A program made the translations under genes and the position numbers. A stretch of 64,000 nt of DNA from positions 1,164,296,749-1,164,360,748 of the forward strand of contig OY856409.1 in NCBI GenBank assembly GCA_963693085.1, written 5' to 3'. This document shows, piece by piece, positions 1 through 10,236 of this stretch; within the stretch, counting starts at the first letter, position 1, and the number at the start of each line of letters is the position of its first letter. The stretch comes from Alisma plantago-aquatica. Its lineage: Eukaryota; Streptophyta; Magnoliopsida; Alismatales; Alismataceae. The notes beneath the pieces were generated by a model. The model made no database searches and was not told the DNA's origin. It saw only the letters and a list, made by a program, of their open reading frames with translations.

Positions 1-253
1 TCAACGACATATTCTCTTGTAGTATTATGAATTTAGTTTAAATGTGCATTTGTGATCCTTGGTATGTCCAAGTATTTGTTTTTTCTTGTCCTAGGATAGG
101 ACATACCCTAGAAGGGTAAATTCACAAATCAATTTAAGAATTTAGTTAACCTTAAAAGTCACTTAACAATTTGATAGATTAAATGCATGAATCCTGAAAG
201 CACATATATTGTGTATGATTCTTTAGACCCATGTATGCCATCTCAACTACACA
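1..253. other. Left flank of the CACTA element, no gene seen
   Basis: AT-rich sequence with no recognisable coding region. It ends in ACA, repeated directly after the CACTA element at 7034-7036, so this flank and the DNA from 7037 on were contiguous before insertion. The right flank leads into Ty3/Gypsy pol, so this stretch is probably decayed retrotransposon DNA (inference). Confidence 0.4.
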
Positions 254-730
254 CACTGCTACAGAACACGTCTTTGGCGTCGGTTTTTTAACTCCTTTTG
301 GCGACGGTTCTCAAGCGACGCCTATGTGGGTGCCGCTAAAGGTCAAACTCTTCGGCGTCAGTTTTACAACCGACGCCAAAAGACATCGCACCACCGAAAA
401 TGCGCCAGTAGGGCAACTATAAGCGTCAGTTAGGTTTCGTAAGCCGATGCCAAAAGGGTTCGCGCCACAAAAAGGGCGACATCTACGACACTTTTAGCGT
501 CGGTTTACCAATCAAAACCGACACCATATTCCCAGATGCCACGGCCGTGCTTCCCTGCACGGCCGTGTTTAGTACTATCGGCATCGGTTTTGTACGAATA
601 ACTGATGCCATTTTCCACCACGGACGTGCTTTCCTGCACGGTTGGGTTGTTTGTCACATTAGGCGGCGATTTTTATACAATAACCGACGTTGTAAGACTT
701 TGATGACAATTTTCTATAAATAACCGACGC
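254..730. repeat. Left subterminal palindrome array of the CACTA element
   Basis: About nine diverged copies of a unit of roughly 30 bases occur here. Each unit is GGCGTCGGTT, a spacer of about 10 bases, then AACCGACGCC. Good examples start near 353, 423, 483, 580, 660 and 700. Each copy is a small inverted repeat and could fold as a hairpin. Subterminal repeats are where the element's own DNA-binding protein docks in CACTA elements (established for Spm). A separate palindromic pair, CACGGCCGTG twice, lies near 541-568. Confidence 0.85.
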
Positions 731-1040
731 CTTCGTTTTATTTTATTTTTTTCTTATCAATTTTCAGGCCTACTGTGGCTGGTCAGTAGGATGAGAACCT
801 ACAGTTCAGTTGTCTAAACTGCAGGTTTACGACATCCATTGATATCAACCAACAAATAGGCTACAAACCTGCAAAATAAAAAAAATATATACTTTTCACA
901 CAAGTAGATACATTGATTCAGACATCAATTCAATTCTCACATTCACACATGCAGAAACATTCAAATACATCTATAAACATTCAGATATGTATAAACATTC
1001 AGATTCATATAACAAAATACATCTATATTCATTTACACAA

Positions 1041-1517
1041 TACATAAAGTGCAGCACACACACGTGCTTCAGATTCATATAACAACATGACAAACTAACA
1101 CATATATAGTGCATAACAACAGCAGTGCCAAATTTACATACAACACTAGCTTAGTACATATATAGTGGGACTAAGGTGACGATCCCACCTGCTAAAACAG
1201 GTTACCAACAACTACATGTTACGACTGGGAGGTTGTGATTCAGCAACCGTATGTATTAGCAGGAGGACAAATAGATTTCATCACAAACGGTGAAATCCTC
1301 CTGCTAATGCATACGGTTTCTGAATCACGATCTCCCAGTCGTAACATGTAGTTGTAGGTAACCTGTTTTAGCAGGTGGGATCATCACCTTAGTCCCACTA
1401 TATATGTACTAAGTATGTAAATTCAGCACTGCTGTTCTTATGCACTATATATGTGTTAGTCTATCATGTTGTTATATGAATCTGAAGCACTTGTGCATGC
1501 TGCACTTTATGTATTAT
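1041..1517. repeat. Long inverted repeat (about 230-bp arms) inside the CACTA element
   Basis: The left arm, about 1041-1280, is repeated in reverse complement at about 1291-1517 with few mismatches and a loop of only about ten bases. Shared blocks include GTAACATGTAGTTG, ACCTGTTTTAGCAGGTGGGA and CACTATATATGT. The arm sequence is unlike the transposase. It could be a nested foldback element or an inverted duplication. If transcribed it would give a long hairpin RNA. Confidence 0.85.
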
Positions 1518-1857
1518 ATCTATATCCTGCTTCTCTTCATTGTGGCTTCTTTTGCTGTTTCATGGCTTGCTGCCTATATATCTATATAACCTTTGGCGAA
1601 CGCCTACATATCCTGCATAGCTATGTCATGGCCGTCCTGCATAGCCTGTAGTCTTTGGTGAACGCATGCATATCCTCTTAGACCCATTGTGTGGTGTAAC
1701 ATGTAGTTGTCGTTGAGCATCGCTGATAGCCTAGTTAGTTAGCACATTGATTTGGTTAGTAACAATAAAGGTTAATCTTGAATAGGTGAATACATAAAAA
1801 TGTATATTAATTAAATTGGGAGTGGCGTTTAATACCTTGAATTCATCTGTTTTTATT

Positions 1858-2105
1858 TGGGTAACAAACTCCTCCCAGTCTTTGGGGTCCAAGTAGTTCC
1901 ATTGCTGTGTGGCTTCCTTCTTTCTATATTTATTTTTCAAAGAGAATACAAAAAAAATTTATTAGTGTAGATTTAGTGAAATACTGATCAATGTCTAGAA
2001 TTGGAATCAATCAAGAACCTATTCTCAGCATCGCGTATGTAATCTCGGGTGAGATTGGTCCTATAGTTCCTTAGCACCCTCCCACAACATTTAGCATTTG
2101 TATTA
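1858..2105 (-). pseudogene. 3' exons of CACTA gene, plant transposase (Ptta/En/Spm) type
   Basis: Two short exon-like stretches lie downstream of the DUF4216 region. The first, about 2015-2100, reads on the minus strand as a peptide containing CCGRVLRNYRTNLTRDYIRD. The second, about 1860-1940, contains WEEFVTQIKTDEFKV. Both resemble the C-terminal plant transposase family that often follows TNP2 in CACTA elements: an LTRxYI motif, then W(D/E)EFV with a spaced EFK. Splice borders were not proven, and an A-rich gap with stops separates the two blocks. The match is by recognition only. Confidence 0.5.
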
Positions 2106-2198
2106 ACTAGAAGATAATGAAACATCAAATCATAAAATGATATTGATATTAAAAAAGCAAACATTTAGCTTCAATAAAAAATATAAACATGCATGCCT

Positions 2199-3227
2199 CT
2201 AAAATTGTGATCTTTTATCAATTAACAATCCTTCATTGTGATCTCCGCACACATATAAGTCATCATTAGCTTCAATATTTTGTGGAGTTGGCAACCCAAC
2301 TGAGAATGGACTGGAGTCATCATATTTATCATAGTACTCTTCTTCATCTATAGGATCTTCAATGAACTGCCTTTTACCATGAAGAACAACCGACCATTTA
2401 TCATTTGGAGAATCATCGATATAGAATATTTGTTTCGCCTCTGATGCCAATATGAATGGTTCACCCTTCTCGCCAATCTTTTCAAAGTTCACTAAAGTGA
2501 AACCCAACTCATCCACTATAACTCCTTTGGTGTTATCAACCCAATTACATTTAAAGAGCAGAATTCTAAAATCTATGTAGTCAAATTCCCATATGTCTTC
2601 AATGACACCGTAATATGACATTTTAGCTTCACGTGGACTCTTATCCTTTGCACTTGCAAAATACATAGTCAACGCTTGAAGATTGACTCTACTGTTTTGG
2701 ACGACACTCTTATCATCTTGGCGCTTTGTGTAATATATGAACTCATTAATTTCAAACCCTTCATAAGACATAACATTCGGTTTTGGTTTAAAGGTGAGGC
2801 ATTTGATAGTTTCCGTAATATCATTTGGTGTTTGAGATAGTTGATTTAAGACTTTATCTTCAAACCACTTAGTAAAAGTCTTGTTATGCTCTCTAGCAAG
2901 CCACATTGAACTTGCTCGAGGATGTTGTCTCTTAATGAAATTGGTATGTTCCTCGATATAAACACTCACTTCGTCCATGTTGTGTAAAATATACAAGTGA
3001 CCTTGTTCCAACTGCTCATGGCTGATTACTTTCACCCGTGATCCCAAAATTCCTTTGCCCTTCTTAATATTCTTGTCATTAACAAGAGTGTTATTACCAC
3101 TCAGAAAGTCATTGCAAAAATCCATAACTTCTCTCACCACATAACCTTAAATAATACTCACTTCAGGCCGATAATAGTTTCGAACATCACCTTTAAAAAC
3201 GCTCATGTATCGTTCAAAGGGATACAT
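2199..3227 (-). pseudogene. CACTA transposase C-terminal part, DUF4216-like
   Basis: This is the continuation of the TNP2-type protein on the minus strand. From 3140 down to 2199 it is open for 313 residues and contains the DUF4216 pattern: YYGVIEDIWEFDY, then a hydrophobic strand ending CNWVD, then LGFTLVNFE and an FYIDDSPNDKWSVVL segment. DUF4216 is a domain of unknown role that follows TNP2 and DUF4218 in plant CACTA proteins. The upstream linker contains MYPFERYM, a signature just after DUF4218. It is cut off by a TAG where relatives have tryptophan and by a TAA near 3150. The reading frame is therefore a relic, although this segment is well preserved. Confidence 0.85.
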
Positions 3228-3842
3228 CTAATGCAACAAAACTAGTCCCAACATTTTCACTTCCCTAGTCAAGTGGACAACAAGATGTACCATGATATCA
3301 AAGAACGAATGAGGGAAATACATCTCAAGCTGACATAGGGTAACAACCACTTCTCTTTGCAAATTATCGAGAGTATCAGGGTCAATAACTTTGCTGCATA
3401 GACTATTGAAAAAGAAACAAAGTCTGGTGATTGCAAATCTTACATGCTTCGGCAATATAGATCGAATTGCCACGGGAAATATTTGTTGCATTAGAGTGTG
3501 AAAATCATGAGATTTAAGACCTATCAACTTCAGATCTTTCATTAATACCAATCTACGGATGTTAGATGAGTAACCCTGTAGCACCTTAACATTTACCAAG
3601 CATTCACAAAAAGCTTTCTTCTCCTTTCTAGACAACGTGTAACAAGCGGGAGGTAAGTATGTTCTTTTATTACCCATTTCACGTAATTATGTTAATTCTG
3701 ACCTTATTCCCATTTCACGTAGGTCCAGTCTGGATTTTATCCCATCTTTAGTCTTACCTGGTATATTTAACAGAGTACCAATGATGCTATCACAGACATT
3801 TTTCTCAACGTGTATTACATCGTACTTATTTTTCATACAAAG
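3228..3842 (-). pseudogene. CACTA transposase middle part, DUF4218-like
   Basis: The minus-strand frame from 3677 to 3228 encodes the DUF4218 signature. It has RTYLPPACYTLSRKEKKAFC, then LKLIGLKSHDFHTLMQQI, then ILPKHVRFAITRLCFFFN and LEMYFPHSFFDIMVHLVVHL. Just upstream, about 3700-3820, the frame reads VEKNVCDSIIGTLLNIPGKT. In full-length TNP2 proteins that motif lies far downstream of the LPPWLCMK motif, but here it follows after only a few codons. The conserved Transposase_21 core between them has been deleted. In-frame stops after LPP, after RSELT and after VLLH confirm the pseudogene. Confidence 0.85.
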
Positions 3843-4895
3843 CTAGGGAGGAAGATTGTATATAATAAGCATGACTGGGCAAGTGCTATGTTGGCTGCTC
3901 AATGTCCCGTACGGATTCATCCCATCTGTACAAAGGCCAAGTCTTAGATTCCTATCTTCTTCACCAAATTTGGGGTACAATAGATCAATCTTCTTCCACT
4001 GTGGGGAATCAGACGCATGTCGTAGGATCCCATCATTATTTTTCTTAACATCTGCATGCCACCTCAAATTCTTCACATCTTTTGGATTTGCAAACAAGCA
4101 TTGAAACCGTGATATTATAGGTACATACCACATCACCTTGGCAGGAGAACCAGTTTTGGACTCCCCCGAAGTCGTCAATTTATACCGTGACGCACCACAT
4201 TTTGGACAATCTTTCAAATCCACATAGTCCTTTTGAAATAATACACAACCATTCGGGCATGTGTGTATCTTCTTGGCCTCCATTCCCATTGGGCACAACA
4301 ATTTCTTTACCTCGTATGTTGAGATTGGCAGCTCGTTTCCTTCAGGAAGTATTTCTTTCAACAAAGTCAACAATGAAGTGAAGCTTTTGTCGCTCCATCT
4401 ATTGTTAGCTTTCAACTTATACAATCTCAACACAGCGCTAAGCTTCGTAAACTTAGCACAGCCTGTGTATAATGGTATCTCAGCATCATGCACAATGTTT
4501 GTAAAGATAGGAGGTGGATCGGTGTGCTCTACCCTACAACTATCCAACATCGCATCAACGATGTCTACTGGAACTGGTTCGTTCACATCTACGTCATCGG
4601 AGGCAATTTCTTCTTCCACCCAAGCACTGCTATCGACATCCACTGATTTTGAGTTTGAAATCTCTCCATGCCAGTGCCATTTTGTATAGCCTTGTACAAT
4701 CCCGTTGCACATGACATGACTTTTGATTTCGTCACCAGTGTTGACTTTCAAGTTGTTACCGCAATGCCTACATGGATAGTACAACCTATCTCCAAGTTCT
4801 TTCCTATGTTCATCAGCAAATCTAATAAACTGATCAAGACCAGATATAAACTCTGGGGTGTAGCGATTACGAATGGACATCCATGATCTATCCAT
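3843..4895 (-). pseudogene. CACTA TNP2-type transposase, N-terminal part
   Basis: I chose the start at 4895 (MDRSWM) over the upstream ATG at 4961, because TNP2 relatives begin with a short M-D-R/K-x-W-M. Residues about 1-80 are the transposase-associated domain, with CRHCG, a spaced H and C, and YTKWHWHGE. From about residue 160 the Transposase_21 family starts: ELPISTYEVKKLLCPMGM, paired cysteines (CPNGC, CPKCG), RWHAD and LGLCTDGMNPYG. The aspartate of TDG matches the first conserved acidic position of the family. The frame ends with TAG in place of the tryptophan of NLPPW, and the rest of the core is missing. Upstream lies the 5011-5195 hairpin, possibly in the leader. Confidence 0.9.
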
Positions 4896-5010
4896 TCTAT
4901 GATCAAAGAGAAAATAAGTATATATTAGGATAAGATTAGGGTCTACGGTTAACAAATACATGTGATGTCATTCTTATATATAATAAATGTGTACCACCTA
5001 TCCCATCCTT

Positions 5011-5195
5011 GAACACCTAATCTAACTAGTAAGTGTATAATGTGTATTGGGTTTTTGAGAAAATTTCGGCAGCATTTCCCCACTGTTCTCTAAGTACATA
5101 TGTACTTAGAGAACAAACGGGGAAATGCTGCCGAAATTTTCTCGAAAACCCAATACACATTATACACTTACATCCTAAGTGATATTAGGTGTTCA
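5011..5195. repeat. Palindrome of about 90-bp arms upstream of the CACTA transposase
   Basis: The sequence is a nearly perfect inverted repeat centred between 5100 and 5101 on GTACATATGTAC with no loop. The inner 70 bases of each arm match almost base for base, including GAAAATTTCGGCAGCATTTC and its complement. The outer 20 bases are more diverged (GAACACCTAAT against ATTAGGTGTTC). It lies about 115 bases upstream of the transposase start, so it may be in the promoter or leader. A small foldback MITE is another explanation, but no target duplication was confirmed. Confidence 0.85.
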
Positions 5196-6119
5196 AGAAC
5201 AGTCCCAAACTGGGGACTATCCAAGATTTACTCCTAATGAGTAAATGTTGGACGGGTTTCTAGGCCAACAAAATCATATCATTAAGAGAATGGTTTCATG
5301 TTAGGTCATCATAGGTCATAATAATCCACTAGAATGGGCATAAGAGTATTAGATCTTGATTCTAGAGTGTACAAGACATAATAGTGACTACTGATTTTGT
5401 GGGGGTGATATCATTTCATAGGATTTATAAATTCAAATTTAACAAGTGTATAAGTTGCATCATTTTAATACTCTAAAGGTGACTAGTGGGTCATAGCACA
5501 TAAAAGCTGGCATTACAAGGAATGTAAGTAAGCTAGATCAATTAACACTCATCTCAAGGAAACATTAGTTACTGAGGGGACCAGGAAAGAGTGCTTTTAA
5601 TCAAGGTTTTGGGGGACGTTTACCTCTGTTTGAGCCCAGTCAGGCGTCAGCAGGGAGAGAGGGCGAGACGGAGGGTAGGCGAGTAGGCAGACAAGCAGGC
5701 AAGTGAGTAGGCAACAGGCAGGGAGACGTCGGGCAGCAGTAGATGATCAATTAATTCCTGAAACATAGTATAGAATATGCATTATATAGTAGTAGGCAAT
5801 ACATGATATGTACATTATACCGTTATATGTATTGCAAACTACAAAGTACATCTACATAGATAATACATTAGTTGAACGCATAACAATACAAGAAAAACTA
5901 AGGTATGAATGTATGTATAGGTACAAGTATAATGTATCAGTAAATATTAGTGGTTGAGTTCATAGTAGAGCATCAATGTATGTACAAATGATAAATATGT
6001 AATGTAGGTGCAACAGTTCATACATAAAGTATTTCATACATAAAGATGTAAATGGGTGCAGCAGTACATACATACAGAGCTTATATGAAGTAGGAACGAT
6101 TTTGATGCATGTACAACTC
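5196..6119. other. Non-coding interior of the CACTA element
   Basis: AT-rich sequence between the 5' palindrome and the GC-rich segment. It has a short run of related words built on GTAGGCGAG and GCAGGCAAG near 5670-5720, and no open frame of interest. It is likely a 5' intron or promoter of the minus-strand transposase gene (inference). Confidence 0.4.
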
Positions 6120-6480
6120 AATTAAAAATGAGAAGAGGAGGAAGAAGAAGGAAGAGGGGTAGGGGGCCAGGAGCAGGAGTAAGGAGCAAGCCGGAGAAAC
6201 CCTATTGTCTAAGCAGGAAGAGGAAGAAGAAGGGTACCAGGCGAGCGGGCGACCAGGAGCAGAGCGCCGGTGACGAGAGAGCAGCGACGGTGAGGAGAGG
6301 AGCGTCGGCGGTGAGCGGCCGGGCGACCAGGAGGCAGTGTCGGCGGCGACCAGGAGACAGTGTCGGCGGCGAGCAAGTAGTCGGCCGTTGTAGTAGGAGC
6401 GCTAGGTGGTGGCACGCAAGCAGGGGGAAGGAGCGGCGGCGGTGGCAGGTGCTTGCTCACCGGAATCACTGGACCTAAAA
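6120..6480 (-). promoter_or_regulatory. GC-rich purine/pyrimidine-skewed segment at the CACTA promoter end
   Basis: The plus strand is very rich in AGG, GGAGG and CGGCGG words, so the minus strand is a CT-rich leader containing TAGGGTTTCTCC. Open frames exist on both strands because stop codons are rare in such composition. Neither resembles a protein family. It lies between the transposase and the right subterminal repeats, where a CACTA promoter and 5' untranslated exon are expected. A captured gene fragment cannot be excluded. Confidence 0.4.
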
Positions 6481-6539
6481 TTCGATTGCAGTGAAATAGA
6501 GAAAGGGGAAGAGTCTGCTTCGCGCAAGTGCTAATAAGT

Positions 6540-7033
6540 AAACAATCGGCGTCGGTCATTACACAAAACTGACGCCAAAACAAATCGTGTCGGTTGTTCT
6601 GTAGATAACTGACGTCGATTCATCTTCAGCGTCGGTTGATAGGAAAAAGCTAACGTCCAAATTAGACAATCTTTGCCCTAAATTATTTGGCGGGAACTAT
6701 TATCAGCGTCGGTTATCAAAGGATTGACCGACACTGAAAGAGGAACTTTTCACGGAAATATCCTTCTTGAATAGGCATCGGTATTATTTAAAAAACCGAC
6801 GTTGTATGTGACGTAAATTTTTTTCGCTCAAAATTTGGATTTCGCGGGCGATTTTAGGCGTCAGTTTGTTATATGCAGCCGACGCTGAATACAAAGCGGT
6901 ACCCGTTTCTGGCTGGTCTTCGATGATAGACGTCGATTTTCCTAAATACCCAACGTTGACTAATATAGGCGTCAGTTTACCTTAATAACCGACGCCCAGA
7001 AAAGCGACACTGAATGCTATTTCTGTAGTAGTG
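6540..7033. repeat. Right subterminal palindrome array of the CACTA element
   Basis: About eight diverged copies of the same roughly 30-base palindromic unit as in the left array occur here: GGCGTCGGTT, spacer, AACCGACGCC. Copies start near 6547, 6587, 6630, 6705, 6775, 6857, 6920 and 6968. Sharing the unit at both ends supports a single element. Confidence 0.85.
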
Positions 7034-7036
7034 ACA

Positions 7037-7964
7037 TGAGGAAAAGTCACTCTGGAAGTGGCTAATAGTGTGGGACCAATTCAGATATGAAGGTCACCAT
7101 GAGCCCAATGAAGGAACACAAGGTAAACTATGTGTACCTAAAGAGATGAAGGGAATCAAGTAAAAGAATCTTAAAGGATATAATGTGCTTGGATATTATC
7201 AGAGAGACCTCAATTAAAATGTTTAATGAATTAAAATAATGACATCTCAATAAAAATCCTTAGGAAGGGTAGGGCTCTAAGTCAACCCTAAAATTAAGTA
7301 GGATGTTTGAAGGTACACAATACTTATGAGGGTTGAGGGGTGATCAGGTCCTAAATGTATAAGGCCCTTGGGGGTCACGAGGAGATCATTCCAAAGGTAC
7401 CTATACCCTAGAGATGATAAGGGGATGACTAATTCTAAATAGACATGAGGTGTAGATGAAAAGGACACATGAATTCCTATGATGACGTTTGAATAAGAAT
7501 CTTAAAATGAGTTATGCATATACTCAAAAATTATGAGGAAATATTTTCCCATGTGAATATTCGGTATTAAGAAAATTGTGGTATTCATGGTTTGGGGAAT
7601 TACTCAACCAATATTTGAACTTTAAAAATGATGTGTGAATGCATCATCTCTACTCTTGGAATGGGATGATATTTGTATTTGGACTGCAACCAAATACTTA
7701 TTTCATTTTCTTATGAGTGTGAGAGATTGGACAGACACATGCTAGGTTTAAAAAGTTTATAAAAAATGAGTATCTAAGTTGAAACCTAAGTGGCATAATC
7801 TAGGACCTGAGGTGTTACCTCGCCTTATGAGAGAATTATGAATAAATGGTTTGGAAACTTAAGAGAATAATGTAGTTGTCAAGTGGAACTGAAAAAACAA
7901 TGGAAATATAATTACCAAATGGAATCAATCCATTACTTTTAAGATTCAAGGATGAGAGGTAGTC
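7037..7964 (+). other. Decayed DNA upstream of the Gypsy chromodomain remnant
   Basis: No long frame and no clear motif is readable. It leads directly into the integrase/chromodomain end of a Ty3/Gypsy pol, so it is probably the eroded integrase region of the same element. I could not align any specific motif. Confidence 0.35.
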
Positions 7965-8228
7965 TGTTGGCATGGTGAGTTTTATCTATGCAATTTGAGA
8001 CACTATGTGAGGGATCCTGCCCAGGTGTTGAACATTGAGCCTACTAAACTCCAAGGGAGATTAAAATACATTGAGTTTCTTGTGAGGATAACAAACTTCA
8101 AGGTGAAAGTGCTCATGAATAAAATGATAGAGATGGTAAAGGTTCTTTGGAAGAATTGTGGAGATGATGAAGGTGCATGGGAGCTAAATACGAACATGCA
8201 AAAGTCTCATCCTGAACTATTTGTATGA
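7965..8228 (+). pseudogene. Ty3/Gypsy chromovirus pol, C-terminal integrase/chromodomain remnant
   Basis: The 77-residue frame from 7995 begins RHYVRDPAQVLNIEP, where chromovirus pol proteins have LRKYVPDPSHVI. It then shows VKVLWKN and GAWELNTNMQKSHPELF, matching the chromodomain-like tail (VKVLWRN...ATWELE..MR..YP.LF). After the stop, the line GAGGACAAAATTCC and a short purine tract lead into an LTR, the standard arrangement at the 3' end of Tekay/Del-type elements. Integrase catalytic residues and the reverse transcriptase are not visible in the window. It is the truncated end of a pol gene. Confidence 0.8.
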
Positions 8229-8271
8229 TTAGTTGAATTTTGAGGACAAAATTCCTATAAGAGTGGAAGCA

Positions 8272-10236
8272 TGTTATAACATGGGTTTTCACATGTATTT
8301 ACATAATTGAAATGCAATTATTTAAATAATAAGGATTTATTAGAAACTTGATGTGCTTTATTCTAAAAGTAAGGATTTAACTTGCAAATTCTATTTTGCT
8401 ATGTTTTTTTGGATTTTACTATTTTTCAATAATCCAATAATAGATATGAGGAAAAGAAAAAGAGAAAATGCAATAAGTAAATTTACAAAAGTAATGGATA
8501 ATTAATGACTTACATATGGAATTAAGTGGAATTCTCTAGAAAAGTGATATCAAAGACAATCAATGCTTTATTTTTGGTTCCATAATGTTGATAATGAGAA
8601 AAGTAATCAAAATAATAAATCATGCCAAGTTAGAAAGAAAAAAGAGTTTGATGCCTAAAATTTACTTTATAAAGGGGAGACTTGGAGAAAAATAAAAGTA
8701 TCATTTACTTTTGAGTTTTGGACTCAAATCTTGCCCACACTTATATAAAGTTATTAAAAACTTCTCTTCAAAATTTTAGATTAAAAAGATATAAGCAGAG
8801 AGATATGGATTTTACAAAAATTCCTAAAGTGGAAGTATTATTAATTATATGTCACAATTTGAATTAAATTAAGAATCAAGGTTTTAACCCTTTGATGTTT
8901 CACATGGGAAGGTGACAGTCAGATCAAGTTCTGACACTCCACGCTTTGTCACTGACCCACATCAGATTTGGAAAGTGACCTATACACACGAGGAATGGGT
9001 AACTCACATCTCACTCTATAGTCCACATCTTCACAAAATAATTGAACCACCAACTTTGCATCATGAAACCAAAGTAAAACGTATTAACTACAAGTAGAGA
9101 TATGGCATGTAGACCGAAAGGGAACCCTCACCTCTAGTCCCTTATCAACTAGGATTTGTAACCCTAAAAATCACATCCCCCTTCGTAAATACCCTTACTC
9201 TGAGTTCTCCTAAGGTCCTAGATTGTAGACAACAATTTTCTAACTTGTAGATGTCTCTTTCTCCCTCGTTCATTCTTCTCTGGCAAGCAACTCTGCCTTA
9301 GAGGTACTGTGTGCAAGTCAAAGAGGGCAAGGAAGAGGGGTGAGAGGTGATCTATTAGACCAAGGTACACCGTGGACCAACAAGTGGAATCAGTGGCCCG
9401 ATCTTCACCGTGATTCAAAATATAGTGAGTGGACGAGATTAACCCTAGCCACATGATTGGTGCTTCATTAAAAAAAGACTCAAGATTTGGAATCCGTCAT
9501 TTTTTGAATAAAGGTATTCCTTCTCCTGTCTCATCAAAATTAATAAAATAGTTGAATCTTGCAAAATTGATTAAAAACCCATCCTTTGACCAAAAGTTAC
9601 AAGTAAATAGTGCTTTTTGATAAAAAAATGCAAGGATTCCACTATAAATATTTTCAAGACCTAGTTATACTTCTAATTCCAAAAGTACCTAAAGTTACTA
9701 ACTTTAATGTATTAAAAATATGGAAACTCTAATTTCTTAAGTTTAATGATCATGATATGCTTAAATAACTTTAGTGGATAAAGTTTAGTCTTTTTTGATA
9801 AAAATGACATTTGTGACTTAATTTGAGTTTAATAATGCCTATAACATCAAAATTAGGTTTTGTAAGTCAAAAAGGCATTAAAAGTTAGAATTAGGGTTTG
9901 GAAAGACAAAACCTTAATGAAACCTGAAGTTGACCCCAAAACCCTAACTTAGAACCCAAGTTAGTTTTAATGTTAGATTATGTACATGATAGTAATACTT
10001 GGGTGTTATACATTAATTTTAGGGTGATTTCTTGCTTTATCTCAACTACACTTATTTGCTTGGACTTTGATCACTTTTGAAAAAGGTATGTGGTTACGCC
10101 TATGACTACTCACCTTAACCAAATTCCATGATTTCCCAGAGTTTTCCCAATTTGATTGCAATTAAATGTTTTCATGTTTATTTACTTCTTAAAATCTATA
10201 AAGTCATTATGGATATCATATTATATAACTGTAACA
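8272..10236 (+). mobile_element. Probable 3' LTR of the Gypsy remnant
   Basis: It starts TGTTATAAC right after the purine tract AAGAGTGGAAGC and the pol stop, which fixes the left edge. The best candidate right edge is GTAACA at 10231-10236, giving TGTTA...TAACA ends and about 1965 bp. Inside is a leader-like segment near 8900-9460 (richer in GC, with ACCAAGGTACACCGTGGACC), as in other large Gypsy LTRs of this window. The right edge is uncertain. There is no primer site after it, as expected for a 3' LTR. Confidence 0.5.

Larger units (their letters stand above)
254..7033 (-). mobile_element. CACTA (En/Spm) DNA transposon, complete ends, dead transposase
   Basis: The left end reads CACTGCTACAGAA from 254. 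The right end is TTCTGTAGTAGTG up to 7033, whose complement is CACTACTACAGAA, so the terminal inverted repeats differ at one of 13 bases. The same three bases, ACA, flank both ends (251-253 and 7034-7036), matching the 3-bp target duplication of the CACTA superfamily. The 6780-bp body carries TNP2-type transposase remnants on the minus strand with the domains in the usual order. Subterminal zones hold arrays of short palindromes. The transposase lacks its core and has several stops, so the copy cannot be autonomous. Its clean ends suggest it may once have been mobilised in trans (inference). Confidence 0.95.

Noticed and set aside
3856..4886. Plus-strand frames of 64-142 codons opposite the TNP2 remnant.
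   Set aside because: They are antisense shadows of the well-recognised minus-strand transposase.
6128..6583. Open frames of 116 and 124 codons on opposite strands near the CACTA right end.
   Set aside because: They overlap in antisense, follow from GC-rich skewed composition, include subterminal repeats and match no family.
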